This document shows positions 8,479 to 16,102 of a stretch of DNA of 64,000 nucleotides, piece by piece. Under the pieces are notes generated by a model. That model was given only the letters and a program-made list of their open reading frames with translations, did not search any database and was not told the DNA's origin. Origin of the DNA: Phocaeicola salanitronis DSM 18170 (GTDB taxonomy: Bacteria; Bacteroidota; Bacteroidia; Bacteroidales; Bacteroidaceae); the NCBI RefSeq assembly GCF_000190575.1, contig NC_015164.1, positions 2,992,001 to 3,056,000 of the forward strand, written 5' to 3'. How positions within the stretch are numbered: position 1 is the first letter of the stretch; every line of letters starts with the position of its first letter. The position numbers and the translations under genes were made by a program.

Positions 8479-10014
8479 CTATCGAAGCATAAAAGAGCAT
8501 TCATCATAATCTTTCTCCCGGCAACGGTGGAAGAAATAATCTGTCAGAAAGTGTGCGTTTTGTTGTAAGAATTTCCGTCCGTATTCTTCCCCTTTTAAAC
8601 TGTTTAGCATCGCATCCGGCAACATGCCCTTGTCTTGCAACATGCAACTCAAGTCGTATGGAATCACGTCTGGGCTAAGTAAGAAAGAATGTGCTTTTTG
8701 AGCGGCGGCTTTTGCATCGTAAAACGGATTGTCGGGCGACTTGACACATTCGCATAACTGGGTTTGTATGTACAGCCCCGTACGAGGACTTGCCATCAAG
8801 ATCAATCCATGCTTTGCTCCTATTGAAGGGAGTTTCAATCCTTCAGCCGTACGGTATTTCATCTCATGAGTCAGGAAACCAATCATTTCTTTCCGGGATT
8901 TGCAGAAATAAAAAGGCTTTCCGCCGGTTGCTCGTATGAAGTCTTCATACACAGCCTTTTCGTTCCGATGTTCTTTTTTGTCACGCAGGCTTTCTACAGC
9001 TTGCTTTATGTCATTATTCAATGACGGCAACAGACTCATTATACCTATTTGATTCCATACTTTTCCATAATGCAGCAAGGTGCAGAGAGCAACTGATTCA
9101 CCCACTTGCCTTTCTTTGATAGAACTCAAGTCGAAAGAGTCCTTAGCAACTCGATACACTTCATCCTTACCGCATAGGTCCTGTAAATACAAGAAACCGT
9201 CATCTTCCCCTGTAAGCAAGAAGAAACTTTCTATATACTCCTTTGTCGAACGCCATTCTTGCGGACCGTTGTTCTGTTCAGCCCACAATGCCAGCCATTC
9301 GCAAGATGTCAAGGATAAAAGGTCTCTGCGCCCTTGCAACATCAAGGCTGTATAGGTGTTATATACGAGCAAGTTCTTCTTTCCTTGCCAATCCTCGCTT
9401 AAATCGCTTGTTGTTTCTTCTAATTCATCCTCATATTGCTCTTGGTTTTCGATATTGAAATAAGAGCCATAATGAAACCATTGCAATACTAAACGATACT
9501 TCTCGAAACTGTCCCATCTTCCTTTCCCCTCGGGATGCATAAATAGCCAAAGCCGTTCATTTTCGGGTGCCGTTTCATAAATCTCATCCAATATGCAGTA
9601 AAGTTCATTCGCGATGAGTTCTATTCCCGGATTTTCGGGATTAATAATACGTCCTTCATCCCGGGAAGAGAACTGTATATGATGCCATAACAGAAAACGT
9701 ATGTCTTCTACATTAATTTCATCGGGGTAATAATTTTCATCCAGCGGATAAAAGGGAAGCCAGTTCCCGTAACGTTTCTTACACGTTGCTGTAAAAGTAG
9801 TCCAAATTCCTACTTGGCTGATGACATCCTCAAACCAGGCTGCCAGGCAAAGGCTAAAATAGCGGGCATCCTCCTCCTCAAACATTCCGTCTGCTAAAGG
9901 CGTGTTCAGTACTTGGTAAATCTGATTGGCTACATCGGTGTAATAGCGGTCTACTTCGTCCACTATTTGATAAGGATGCAATTCTAACCATTCTTTCGGA
10001 TATATTTTCTTCAT
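8479..10014 (-). CDS. Uncharacterised protein, possibly DUF3843 family
   Basis: This 511-residue protein has no signal peptide or obvious membrane helix, so it is probably cytoplasmic. The N-terminal MKKIYPKEWLELHPY and the Trp/Tyr/acidic-rich body recall the Bacteroidetes DUF3843 family. That match is from memory and not certain. No catalytic motif is visible. The C-terminal third (about 395-511) contains a KLPSIGAKHGLILMASPRTG segment that resembles a nucleotide- or phosphate-binding loop, but this is speculation. It is upstream of a small lipoprotein gene on the same strand. Confidence 0.6.
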   Translation of the reverse strand: MKKIYPKEWLELHPYQIVDEVDRYYTDVANQIYQVLNTPLADGMFEEEDARYFSLCLAAWFEDVISQVGIWTTFTATCKKRYGNWLPFYPLDENYYPDEINVEDIRFLLWHHIQFSSRDEGRIINPENPGIELIANELYCILDEIYETAPENERLWLFMHPEGKGRWDSFEKYRLVLQWFHYGSYFNIENQEQYEDELEETTSDLSEDWQGKKNLLVYNTYTALMLQGRRDLLSLTSCEWLALWAEQNNGPQEWRSTKEYIESFFLLTGEDDGFLYLQDLCGKDEVYRVAKDSFDLSSIKERQVGESVALCTLLHYGKVWNQIGIMSLLPSLNNDIKQAVESLRDKKEHRNEKAVYEDFIRATGGKPFYFCKSRKEMIGFLTHEMKYRTAEGLKLPSIGAKHGLILMASPRTGLYIQTQLCECVKSPDNPFYDAKAAAQKAHSFLLSPDVIPYDLSCMLQDKGMLPDAMLNSLKGEEYGRKFLQQNAHFLTDYFFHRCREKDYDECSFMLR

Positions 10015-10144
10015 TGTCTATTGATTTTAGTAGCACACATCGTTGTTCTTTCTTGTCAATTTTTGCCGAAGGTACACAAAAAAACGTTTGTCCTGTTGCT
10101 TTCCCGGTTATTTCTGCTCTTTTGATAAAAAAGTTTCAAAATAA

Positions 10145-10175
10145 TTTGCAGATTCAAAAAATTTGCCTACCTTTG
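10145..10175 (+). promoter_or_regulatory. Promoter of tRNA-Phe
   Basis: TTTG at 10145-10148, 19 bp, then TACCTTTG at 10168-10175, a full match to the Bacteroides consensus. The mature tRNA begins 34 bp downstream. Confidence 0.8.
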
Positions 10176-10208
10176 CACCCGCAATCAAGAAACAACGATT
10201 GTAAAGTT

Positions 10209-10281
10209 GGTGCCATAGCTCAGTTGGTAGAGCAAAGGACTGAAAATCCTTGTGTCACTGGTTCGATTCCCGTTGGCACCA
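10209..10281 (+). tRNA. tRNA-Phe (anticodon GAA)
   Basis: The 73-nt sequence folds as a standard cloverleaf: acceptor GGTGCCA paired with TGGCACC, D-arm GCTC-AGTTGGTA-GAGC, anticodon arm AAGGA-CTGAAAA-TCCTT with GAA, variable loop GTGTC and T-loop TTCGATT. The T-stem has one apparent mismatch (T opposite C). The 3' CCA is not encoded, as is common in this phylum. A strong promoter precedes it and a hairpin terminator follows. Confidence 0.95.
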
Positions 10282-10290
10282 CAAAGAGTC

Positions 10291-10325
10291 AGAGAGTTAC
10301 AGCGATGTAGCTCTCTTTTTTATTG
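10291..10325 (+). terminator. Rho-independent terminator of tRNA-Phe
   Basis: AGAGAGTTAC (10291-10300) pairs with GTAGCTCTCT (10307-10316), followed by a run of T. Located just after the tRNA. Confidence 0.75.
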
Positions 10326-10396
10326 TTTTATTGGGAGTCCGAAATAAAAAGGTTTTTCAACATCAAATGATTGTTTCTAAAAAGAATTAGCTATAT

Positions 10397-10627
10397 TTGC
10401 CCTTAAAGGCTCTTTACCTTTATGGCTCATACAGCAAAGGCAACCACACAGAGGACAGCGACATTGACATTGCCGTTGTGGTAGAACGAATGAGTGATGA
10501 TTATTTTGAAGATACTCCTTTATTGTGGAAACTGAAACGTAAGATAAGCAATCTTATAGAGCCAGTTCTACTTACAGAGGACACAAATAATCCTCTTTAT
10601 GCAGATATTCTCAAAACGGGAATATGA
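10397..10627 (+). pseudogene. N-terminally truncated MNT-type nucleotidyltransferase
   Basis: The 76-residue open frame encodes a minimal nucleotidyltransferase of the kind that acts as antitoxin in HEPN/MNT pairs. The catalytic signature GS-x10-DxD is complete (GSYSKGNHTEDSDID). The protein starts only about nine residues before this motif, whereas full family members carry roughly 20 more. An in-frame TAG lies at 10388-10390 and the only start is TTG at 10397. No HEPN toxin partner is next to it; a different small gene and an IS follow. It is probably a remnant, although translation from the TTG cannot be excluded. Confidence 0.6.
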
Positions 10628-10667
10628 TATAAACAGAAATATAGAGAACTTAAGAAACAAAATCATA

Positions 10668-10931
10668 ATGCCTCGTATAATCTGGAAAGGATGTTCGCGC
10701 AAACCGTATGAAGCTCCTGACGAGCCGCTTCCGCCTGAGGCCATAAAAGTGGAGATTCCGCGGAATCATTTTTGGATGCGTGCGTTATTCATGGCTGCTC
10801 CTTTGTATCTTCCTGTAGTCGCCTCGCTTTATTTAAAGAGCCATATCGCCGGATATGCCCTCATAGACAAGCGTTGGATTGCCCTCGGCTTGCTGGGCGC
10901 TTTGCTTTTAAGTAACGTGAGTTCGAAATAA
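10668..10931 (+). CDS. Small membrane protein of unknown function, 3' end replaced by IS
   Basis: From the ATG at 10668 this gives 87 residues with two hydrophobic segments (about 37-57 and 66-82) after a Pro/Glu-rich N terminus. I do not recognise the family; it could be the N-terminal part of a larger membrane protein. The last five codons (NVSSK and stop) lie in the left inverted repeat of the IS982 element, so the original C terminus has been altered. If the insertion is simple, the native frame would have ended a few codons later. If it was accompanied by a deletion, a larger domain has been lost. Confidence 0.5.
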   Translation: MPRIIWKGCSRKPYEAPDEPLPPEAIKVEIPRNHFWMRALFMAAPLYLPVVASLYLKSHIAGYALIDKRWIALGLLGALLLSNVSSK

Positions 10932-11949
10932 GAATCAATATAATCTATTGTAAATTAGGAACATAGCGATAAAAGTATTAAATTTATAGTGCTGAATTAT
11001 AATATTTAAACGATTACCACTATGTTTCCAGAGTCTAAAGTTACAGAGATTTATTGTATGGCTGATGATTTTTGCAAGGAATTTGCGTTACAACAGGAAA
11101 AATATATGATTGAAGACAGTAAAAAGAAGCATCGCAACAAGCCCAACCGCATGAGTGATGCTGAGATTATGGTTATTCTTATTCTGTTCCATTCTGGCGG
11201 TTTCCGTTGTTTCAAGCATTACTACAGGGAATATGTGTTGCAAACATCTGAAACACCTGTTTCCGCGTCAAGTATCCTATAATCGTTTTGTAGAACTGGA
11301 GAAGGAGATACTGCTTCCTATGACCATCTTCATAAAGAAGGTATTGATGGGAACCTGTACCGGCATCAGTTTTGTCGACTCCACTCCTTTACGTGTCTGT
11401 CGTAACCAAAGAATTCTGATTCATAAGACATTTGAAGGTCTTGCAGAACGAGGGAAATGCTCCATGGGATGGTTCTTCGGATTCAAGTTGCATCTGATAA
11501 TCAATGATAAGGGTGAAATTCTCAATTTCATGTTTACACCTGCAAACGTAGATGATCGTGAGCCATTGAAACAGGGTAAGTTCGTGGAAAACATTAAGGG
11601 AAAACTATGTGCAGATAAAGGATATATTGGGCAGGCTTTGTTTGAAAATCTCTTCCTAAACGGTATTCAGCTTGTTACAAAGGTTAAAAGCAACATGAAG
11701 AATTCACTCATGAGTATAGCTGATAAGATTCTGCTTAGGAAAAGAGCCTTGATTGAAACGGTCAATGACGAACTGAAGAATATTGCTCAGATAGAACACT
11801 CCAGACATCGTTCTTTTAACAACTTTATAGCCAACTCCTTGTCGGCTATTGCGGCATACTGCTTTTTTGAGAAGAAGCCCGCCATTGATGTAAATTTTGT
11901 CAATGACGGACAACTATCTATTTTCTAATCTTATATCGAACTCACGTTA
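10913..11949 (+). mobile_element. IS982-family insertion sequence
   Basis: The element is about 1.04 kb. It is bounded by 21-bp terminal inverted repeats that differ at one position: the left end begins TAACGTGAGTTCGA at 10913 and the right end finishes TCGAACTCACGTTA at 11949. It encodes one transposase, now frameshifted. No clear target-site duplication can be read at the two junctions. The left end sits in the 3' end of a small membrane-protein gene. Size and transposase type fit the IS982 family. Confidence 0.88.
11022..11928 (+). pseudogene. IS982-family transposase, frameshifted
   Basis: Two overlapping frames together make a DDE transposase of about 300 residues. The first (11022-11282) holds the N-terminal part starting MFPESKVTEIYCMADDF. 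The second (to 11928) carries FVDSTPLRVCRNQR, FGFKLHLIINDKGE, ANVDDREPL, ADKGYIG and the terminal IETVNDELKNI...HSRHRS blocks typical of IS982. The frames meet near 11234-11241, where GTGTTGC looks like GTGTGC with one extra T. IS982 transposases are normally a single frame, so this copy is probably inactive unless a sister copy acts on it. Confidence 0.85.
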
Positions 11950-11994
11950 AAATAATATTGAGTTAGTAATAGAATATTTATTGAATAGTTATTG

Positions 11995-12028
11995 CGGTCG
12001 GAGTCCGGGAGGATTTCCGGCCGTTTTT
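11995..12028 (+). terminator. Hairpin terminator downstream of the IS
   Basis: CGGTCGGA (11995-12002) pairs with TCCGGCCG (12016-12023) with one G-T pair, followed by TTTTT. It is outside the IS and probably belonged to the interrupted gene upstream. Confidence 0.7.
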
Positions 12029-12031
12029 ATT

Positions 12032-12062
12032 GGATTATCCTCTCCGGCGAAGAGGGTAATCC
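12032..12062. repeat. 12-bp hairpin without T-run upstream of the phosphotransferase gene
   Basis: GGATTATCCTCT (12032-12043) and AGAGGGTAATCC (12051-12062) form a stem with one mismatch and a 7-nt loop. It lacks a T tail and lies about 85 bp before the next start codon, so it could be a regulatory structure or a decayed repeat. Confidence 0.45.
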
Positions 12063-12146
12063 TCTGCAAAGTCAAAGATAAAGCGTAAATTCGTGCTTTG
12101 TTCCAAAATCTTTTCGTACTTTTATACCCAAAAAGAGAAAAAGACT

Positions 12147-13259
12147 ATGGATGCCGAACTGCAGAACGTGATAGCCCGTTTCCCTCAGATACGGAAAATC
12201 AAGGAGATAAAGCCTATCCAATCGGGGTTGATTAACCGGACTTACCTCATCGTGACCGATGAGGCGGACGATTATGTGCTTCAGTGCATCAACCATCAGG
12301 TGTTTACGGATGTGGATTTGCTTCAGCATAATATTGAATGTGTGACTTCGCATATCCGTGCGAAACTGATAGCGCGTGGCGAGCAGGATGTAGAGCGGAA
12401 AGTATTGCGTTTCCTTTCTACACCGGATGGGAAGACGTATTATTTCGACGGTGCGCATTATTGGCGTGTCTGTGTGTACATCCGCGGTTCGCATACGCAG
12501 GACGAGGTGACGCCTGATACGGCTTACCTGGTGGGATTGAAGTTCGGAGAGTTTGAGTCGATGCTTGCCGACTTGCCTGATAAGCTGGACGAAACGATTC
12601 CTGACTTTCATAATATGGAGTTCCGGATGGCTCAACTGAGAGAGGCGGTACAGGCGGATAAAGCCGGACGCAGAGAGAAGGTGCAGGCATTGATAGATGG
12701 AATAGGACGGGATGCGGAGGAGATGTGCCTTGCCGAACGCCTGTATCGGGAAGGGAAATTACCGAAACGGGTTTGCCATTGCGATACGAAAGTGAGCAAT
12801 ATGCTGTTTGATGCTGACGGGAAGGTGCTTTGCATTATCGATTTGGACACGGTGATGCCTTCGTTCGTCTTTTCCGATTTCGGCGATTTTCTTCGTACAG
12901 CCGCATGTACAGCGGCTGAGGATGAGCCGGATACAGACAAGATACATTTTAATCTGGAAATCTTCCGCGCTTTTGCCAAAGGGTATCTGGAGTCGGCGGT
13001 CTCTTTCCTTACACCGCTCGAAATTGAGATGCTGCCATACGCCGTGCGGCTTTTCCCTTACATGCAGGCGGTACGTTTCCTGACCGATTACCTGAACGGG
13101 GATTCGTATTACCGGATTCAATATGCCGAGCATAATCGTGTCCGTGCGCTGGCGCAATACAAGCTGTATCAGGAAGTGTGCAAAGCGCTGCCGGAGATGT
13201 ATGATTTTATTAAAACGCAGATTCACGCAGATTTTCGCAGATTAGAATGTAACGGTTAA
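12147..13259 (+). CDS. APH-family phosphotransferase, N-acetylhexosamine 1-kinase-like
   Basis: This 370-residue protein has the aminoglycoside-phosphotransferase/choline-kinase fold. The catalytic loop reads HCDTKVSNMLFD and the metal-binding segment IIDLDTVMPS, and the N-lobe contains QSGLINRTYLI. Members resembling this include Bifidobacterium NahK, which phosphorylates GlcNAc or GalNAc at C1. The next gene encodes a GH109 enzyme that would release GalNAc, so a hexosamine kinase role is plausible but inferred. I chose ATG 12147 over an upstream TTG. The last 15 codons lie in a palindromic intergenic repeat (arm at 13215-13244), so the C terminus KTQIHADFRRLECNG appears to be repeat-derived. 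Confidence 0.8.
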   Translation: MDAELQNVIARFPQIRKIKEIKPIQSGLINRTYLIVTDEADDYVLQCINHQVFTDVDLLQHNIECVTSHIRAKLIARGEQDVERKVLRFLSTPDGKTYYFDGAHYWRVCVYIRGSHTQDEVTPDTAYLVGLKFGEFESMLADLPDKLDETIPDFHNMEFRMAQLREAVQADKAGRREKVQALIDGIGRDAEEMCLAERLYREGKLPKRVCHCDTKVSNMLFDADGKVLCIIDLDTVMPSFVFSDFGDFLRTAACTAAEDEPDTDKIHFNLEIFRAFAKGYLESAVSFLTPLEIEMLPYAVRLFPYMQAVRFLTDYLNGDSYYRIQYAEHNRVRALAQYKLYQEVCKALPEMYDFIKTQIHADFRRLECNG

Positions 13260-13289
13260 ACGTATCTGCGTGAATCTGCGAAAATCTGT
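13215..13289. repeat. Palindromic intergenic repeat, family A copy 1
   Basis: The left arm (13215-13244) carries ACGCAG/CGCAGATTTTCGCAGATT units and the right arm (13265-13289) carries TCTGCGTGAATCTGCGAAAA. They are inverted copies around a 20-nt centre. The left arm is inside the 3' end of the phosphotransferase gene. A related copy is at 44991-45130. Confidence 0.75.
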
Positions 13290-13328
13290 ATTTCAACTAA
13301 ATATATTAACTATAAACAGAATAAAGAC

Positions 13329-14879
13329 ATGAAGATAATCAAAACATGGGCATTGGGGATGTGTCTGCTCCTTGGAACCTGCGCCACCCAACCGGAATCG
13401 GAGGTGCAGACAAACGATAAAGGAACGCAATGGGAATGGAAAAAGGGAACAATTGTGGTGAAAACACCCGAACGTCCTGCCGGTCAGGAGAGTGTATTGG
13501 GATTGGCTTTGCCTAAAATGGAAGCGGTGCGTGTCGGCTTTGTCGGTTTGGGCATGCGCGGTCCGGGTGCTGTGGAACGTTTTACGTATATTCCGGGCAC
13601 TCAGGTTGTGGCTTTGTGTGATTACGAGAAAGAGCGTGCCGAGGCTTGTCAGGAATTGTTGCGGAAAGCTTCTTTGCCGAAAGCCGCTATCTATTCCGGC
13701 GAGAAGGGGTATGAAGAATTGTGCAAGCGGGATGATATCGACCTGGTATATATTGCAGCCGATTGGTTGCACCATTTCCCCATTGCGAAGTGTGCGTTGG
13801 AGAACGGGAAGAACGTGGCTATCGAAGTGCCTTCGGCTATGAACTTGAAAGAATGCTGGGAGCTGGTAAACTTGAGCGAGAAAATGCGCAAGCATTGCAT
13901 GATTCTGGAGAATTGTTGTTACGACTGGTTTGAGATGAATACGCTGAACATGGCGCAACAAGGAGTCTTCGGTGAAATTATCCGGGCACAGGGAGCGTAT
14001 ATTCATAATTTAAATGAATTCTGGGACCATTATTGGAAGAAAGGCGAAGACGACAAGTTGGGGTGGCGTCTAGATTACAACATGCGCCATCGGGGCGATG
14101 TGTACGCTACGCATGGTTTAGGTCCCGTAGCGCAGGCACTCAACATTCATCGGGGCGACCGCATGGCTACGTTGGTCGCTATGGACACCAAGTCGGTGGT
14201 AGGGAAGGCGTTGGTAGAAGCACGTACCGATTCGGCTTGTACGGACTTCCGCAACGGTGACCATACTACAACCCTGATTCGTACGGCAAACGGGAAGGTG
14301 ATTGAAATCCAGCACGATGTAATGACTCCTCAGCCGTATAGCCGTTTGTATCAGCTGACCGGAACGAAAGGTTTTGCCAATAAATATCCGGTAGAAGGGT
14401 ATGCGCTCGATAGCGAGCAGCTTTCCGCTTCGGGCGTCCAGCCTAAAGTGGACGATTTGAGTGCGCACGGCTTCTTGCCTCAGGCAGAACAGGAGGCTTT
14501 GGTGGCTAAATACCAGCATCCGATTCTGAAGAAGTATGGTGAACTGGCAAAAGAGGTAGGCGGACATGGCGGTATGGACTTTATCATGGACAGCCGTCTG
14601 GTGTATTGCTTGCAGAACGGATTGCCTTTGGATATGGATGTCTATGATTTGGCGGAATGGTGCTGCCTTGCCGAATTGGGAGAACTGTCGATGGATAACG
14701 GTTGTGTGCCGGTGGAGTTTCCTGATTTCACCCGTGGCGAATGGAATGTGATAAAAGGGTATCAGCATGCGTATGCTTCTCCTGAAGAAGAAGCTGTTGC
14801 CGCTGAAAAAGCCAAAGCGTTTACCGCCAAGCTGAAAGAACAAGGAGCCAAGGAGTGGGGATTGACAATTAATAATTAA
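13329..14879 (+). CDS. GH109-type Gfo/Idh/MocA glycosidase (putative alpha-N-acetylgalactosaminidase)
   Basis: This 516-residue exported protein belongs to the NAD-dependent Gfo/Idh/MocA fold, family GH109. GH109 enzymes remove terminal alpha-GalNAc by an oxidation-elimination mechanism. The dinucleotide motif GFVGLGMRG lies near residues 67-75. GH109 signatures ENCCYDWFE, YIHNLNEFWD, HRGDVYATHG, NGDHTTT and TGTKGFANKYPVEG are present. The N terminus is a signal sequence ending LLGTC, a weak lipobox. It lies between a hexosamine-kinase-like gene and manA, which suggests amino-sugar salvage. The stop codon falls inside an AT-rich repeat, so the last residues (LTINN) are repeat-encoded. Confidence 0.88.
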   Translation: MKIIKTWALGMCLLLGTCATQPESEVQTNDKGTQWEWKKGTIVVKTPERPAGQESVLGLALPKMEAVRVGFVGLGMRGPGAVERFTYIPGTQVVALCDYEKERAEACQELLRKASLPKAAIYSGEKGYEELCKRDDIDLVYIAADWLHHFPIAKCALENGKNVAIEVPSAMNLKECWELVNLSEKMRKHCMILENCCYDWFEMNTLNMAQQGVFGEIIRAQGAYIHNLNEFWDHYWKKGEDDKLGWRLDYNMRHRGDVYATHGLGPVAQALNIHRGDRMATLVAMDTKSVVGKALVEARTDSACTDFRNGDHTTTLIRTANGKVIEIQHDVMTPQPYSRLYQLTGTKGFANKYPVEGYALDSEQLSASGVQPKVDDLSAHGFLPQAEQEALVAKYQHPILKKYGELAKEVGGHGGMDFIMDSRLVYCLQNGLPLDMDVYDLAEWCCLAELGELSMDNGCVPVEFPDFTRGEWNVIKGYQHAYASPEEEAVAAEKAKAFTAKLKEQGAKEWGLTINN

Positions 14880-14976
14880 TAATTAATAATTAACAATTAA
14901 CAATTGACAATGGACAATTGACAATTGAGGATGATGATGCCGCACGGTTAATTATTAATTATTAATTGTTAATTGC
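14864..14976. repeat. AT-rich inverted repeat between GH109 gene and manA
   Basis: Iterated TAATAAT and CAATTGACAATT units (14864-14928) face a complementary stretch of ATTAATTATTAATTG units (14947-14975). The whole can fold into a long AT-rich hairpin. The first part overlaps the 3' end of the GH109 gene. It may act as a terminator or spacer. Confidence 0.6.
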
Positions 14977-15019
14977 CCATTCATATACGACTATTTATTA
15001 ACTAAATTCTTATAATACT

Positions 15020-15991
15020 ATGTATCCATTAAAATTTAAGCCTATTCTGAAATCGACGATTTGGGGAGGCGAGAAAATTATTCCTTTTAAGCATTTTGAT
15101 TGCCAGCAGGCACAAGTAGGAGAAAGTTGGGAAATCTCGGATGTGCCGGGTGATGAGTCTGTTGTAGCCAATGGTGCTGATGCCGGAAAGAATCTTACCC
15201 AGCTGGTGAATGAATACAAAGCCGCATTGGTGGGCGAAAACAATTACAAGCGTTTCAACGGGAAATTCCCTTTGCTTATCAAGTTTATCGATGCGCAGCA
15301 GGATTTGTCCATTCAGGTACATCCGAACGATGAACTGGCGATGAAGCGCCACAACTCGATGGGAAAGACCGAAATGTGGTATGTGATTGGCAATGACGGA
15401 GGCAAGGCGCATCTGCGTTCGGGCTTGAGCAAGCAGATTACGCCGGAAGAATATGCCCGGCGGATTGCCGACAACACCATTTGCGATGTGCTTGCCGATT
15501 ATGCGGTGCAGCCGGGCGATGTGTTCTTTTTGCCTGCCGGACGCATTCATAGCATCGGAGCCGGATGTTTTATCGCGGAAATCCAGCAGACCTCGAACAT
15601 CACATACCGTATTTATGATTTCAACCGGAAAGACAAGAACGGAAATACCCGCGAATTGCATACCGAATTGTCAAAAGATGCGATAGACTACACGGTCAGT
15701 GCAGATTACCGCACGCATTACACTCCGAAGCAGAACGAGCCGGTAGAGTTGGTAAGCTGTCCGTATTTCACAACTACGGTGTACGACCTCACCGAACCGA
15801 TGGAGATGGATTACAGCGAACTGGATTCGTTTGTAATTTATATTTGCATGGAAGGGGCTTGCAGCATTACGGACAATGAAGGGAATCAGGTGGAACTTCA
15901 GGCAGGCGAATCTGTCCTCTTCCCGGCAACTACCGAATCGTTGTCGGTAAAGGCGAACGGACATGTGAAGTTTTTGGAAACGTATGTTTAA
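15020..15991 (+). CDS. manA: Mannose-6-phosphate isomerase, class I
   Basis: This 323-residue cytoplasmic zinc enzyme interconverts mannose-6-phosphate and fructose-6-phosphate. The cupin-type metal-binding motif QVHPND (about residues 95-100) is present. ESWEISDVPGDESVV, KTEMWYV and the PAGRIHSIGAG block, which carries a catalytic His, are also present. The form is the short Firmicutes/Bacteroidetes type of about 320 residues. Its position after GH109 and a sugar kinase suggests a sugar-feeding role, though it also supplies GDP-mannose synthesis. Confidence 0.93.
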   Translation: MYPLKFKPILKSTIWGGEKIIPFKHFDCQQAQVGESWEISDVPGDESVVANGADAGKNLTQLVNEYKAALVGENNYKRFNGKFPLLIKFIDAQQDLSIQVHPNDELAMKRHNSMGKTEMWYVIGNDGGKAHLRSGLSKQITPEEYARRIADNTICDVLADYAVQPGDVFFLPAGRIHSIGAGCFIAEIQQTSNITYRIYDFNRKDKNGNTRELHTELSKDAIDYTVSADYRTHYTPKQNEPVELVSCPYFTTTVYDLTEPMEMDYSELDSFVIYICMEGACSITDNEGNQVELQAGESVLFPATTESLSVKANGHVKFLETYV

Positions 15992-16025
15992 TTGATTTGT
16001 ATGGGGCAAAAGATAGCCAAATCTT

Positions 16026-16071
16026 AGAGCCTGATAGAATATTACTTTATTGGAAAATTTAAACAGGCTCT
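16026..16071. repeat. 46-bp palindrome-ended intergenic repeat, family D copy 1
   Basis: Begins AGAGCCTG and ends CAGGCTCT, an 8-bp inverted repeat around a fixed AT-rich centre. The entire 46 bp recurs in opposite orientation at 31351-31396 with one difference. It lies between manA and the esterase gene, where it may act as a terminator. Confidence 0.75.
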
Positions 16072-16102
16072 TATTTGCCTCCTTACTCTCTTAGAAGAAA
16101 TA

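Noticed and set aside
11022..11928. Programmed ribosomal frameshift in the IS transposase
   Set aside because: IS982 transposases are normally single frames, the switch point has no slippery heptamer, and an extra T explains the shift, so mutation is simpler.
12093..12146. Upstream TTG start for the phosphotransferase
   Set aside because: The added residues resemble no family N terminus and the region includes likely promoter sequence; ATG 12147 is preferred.
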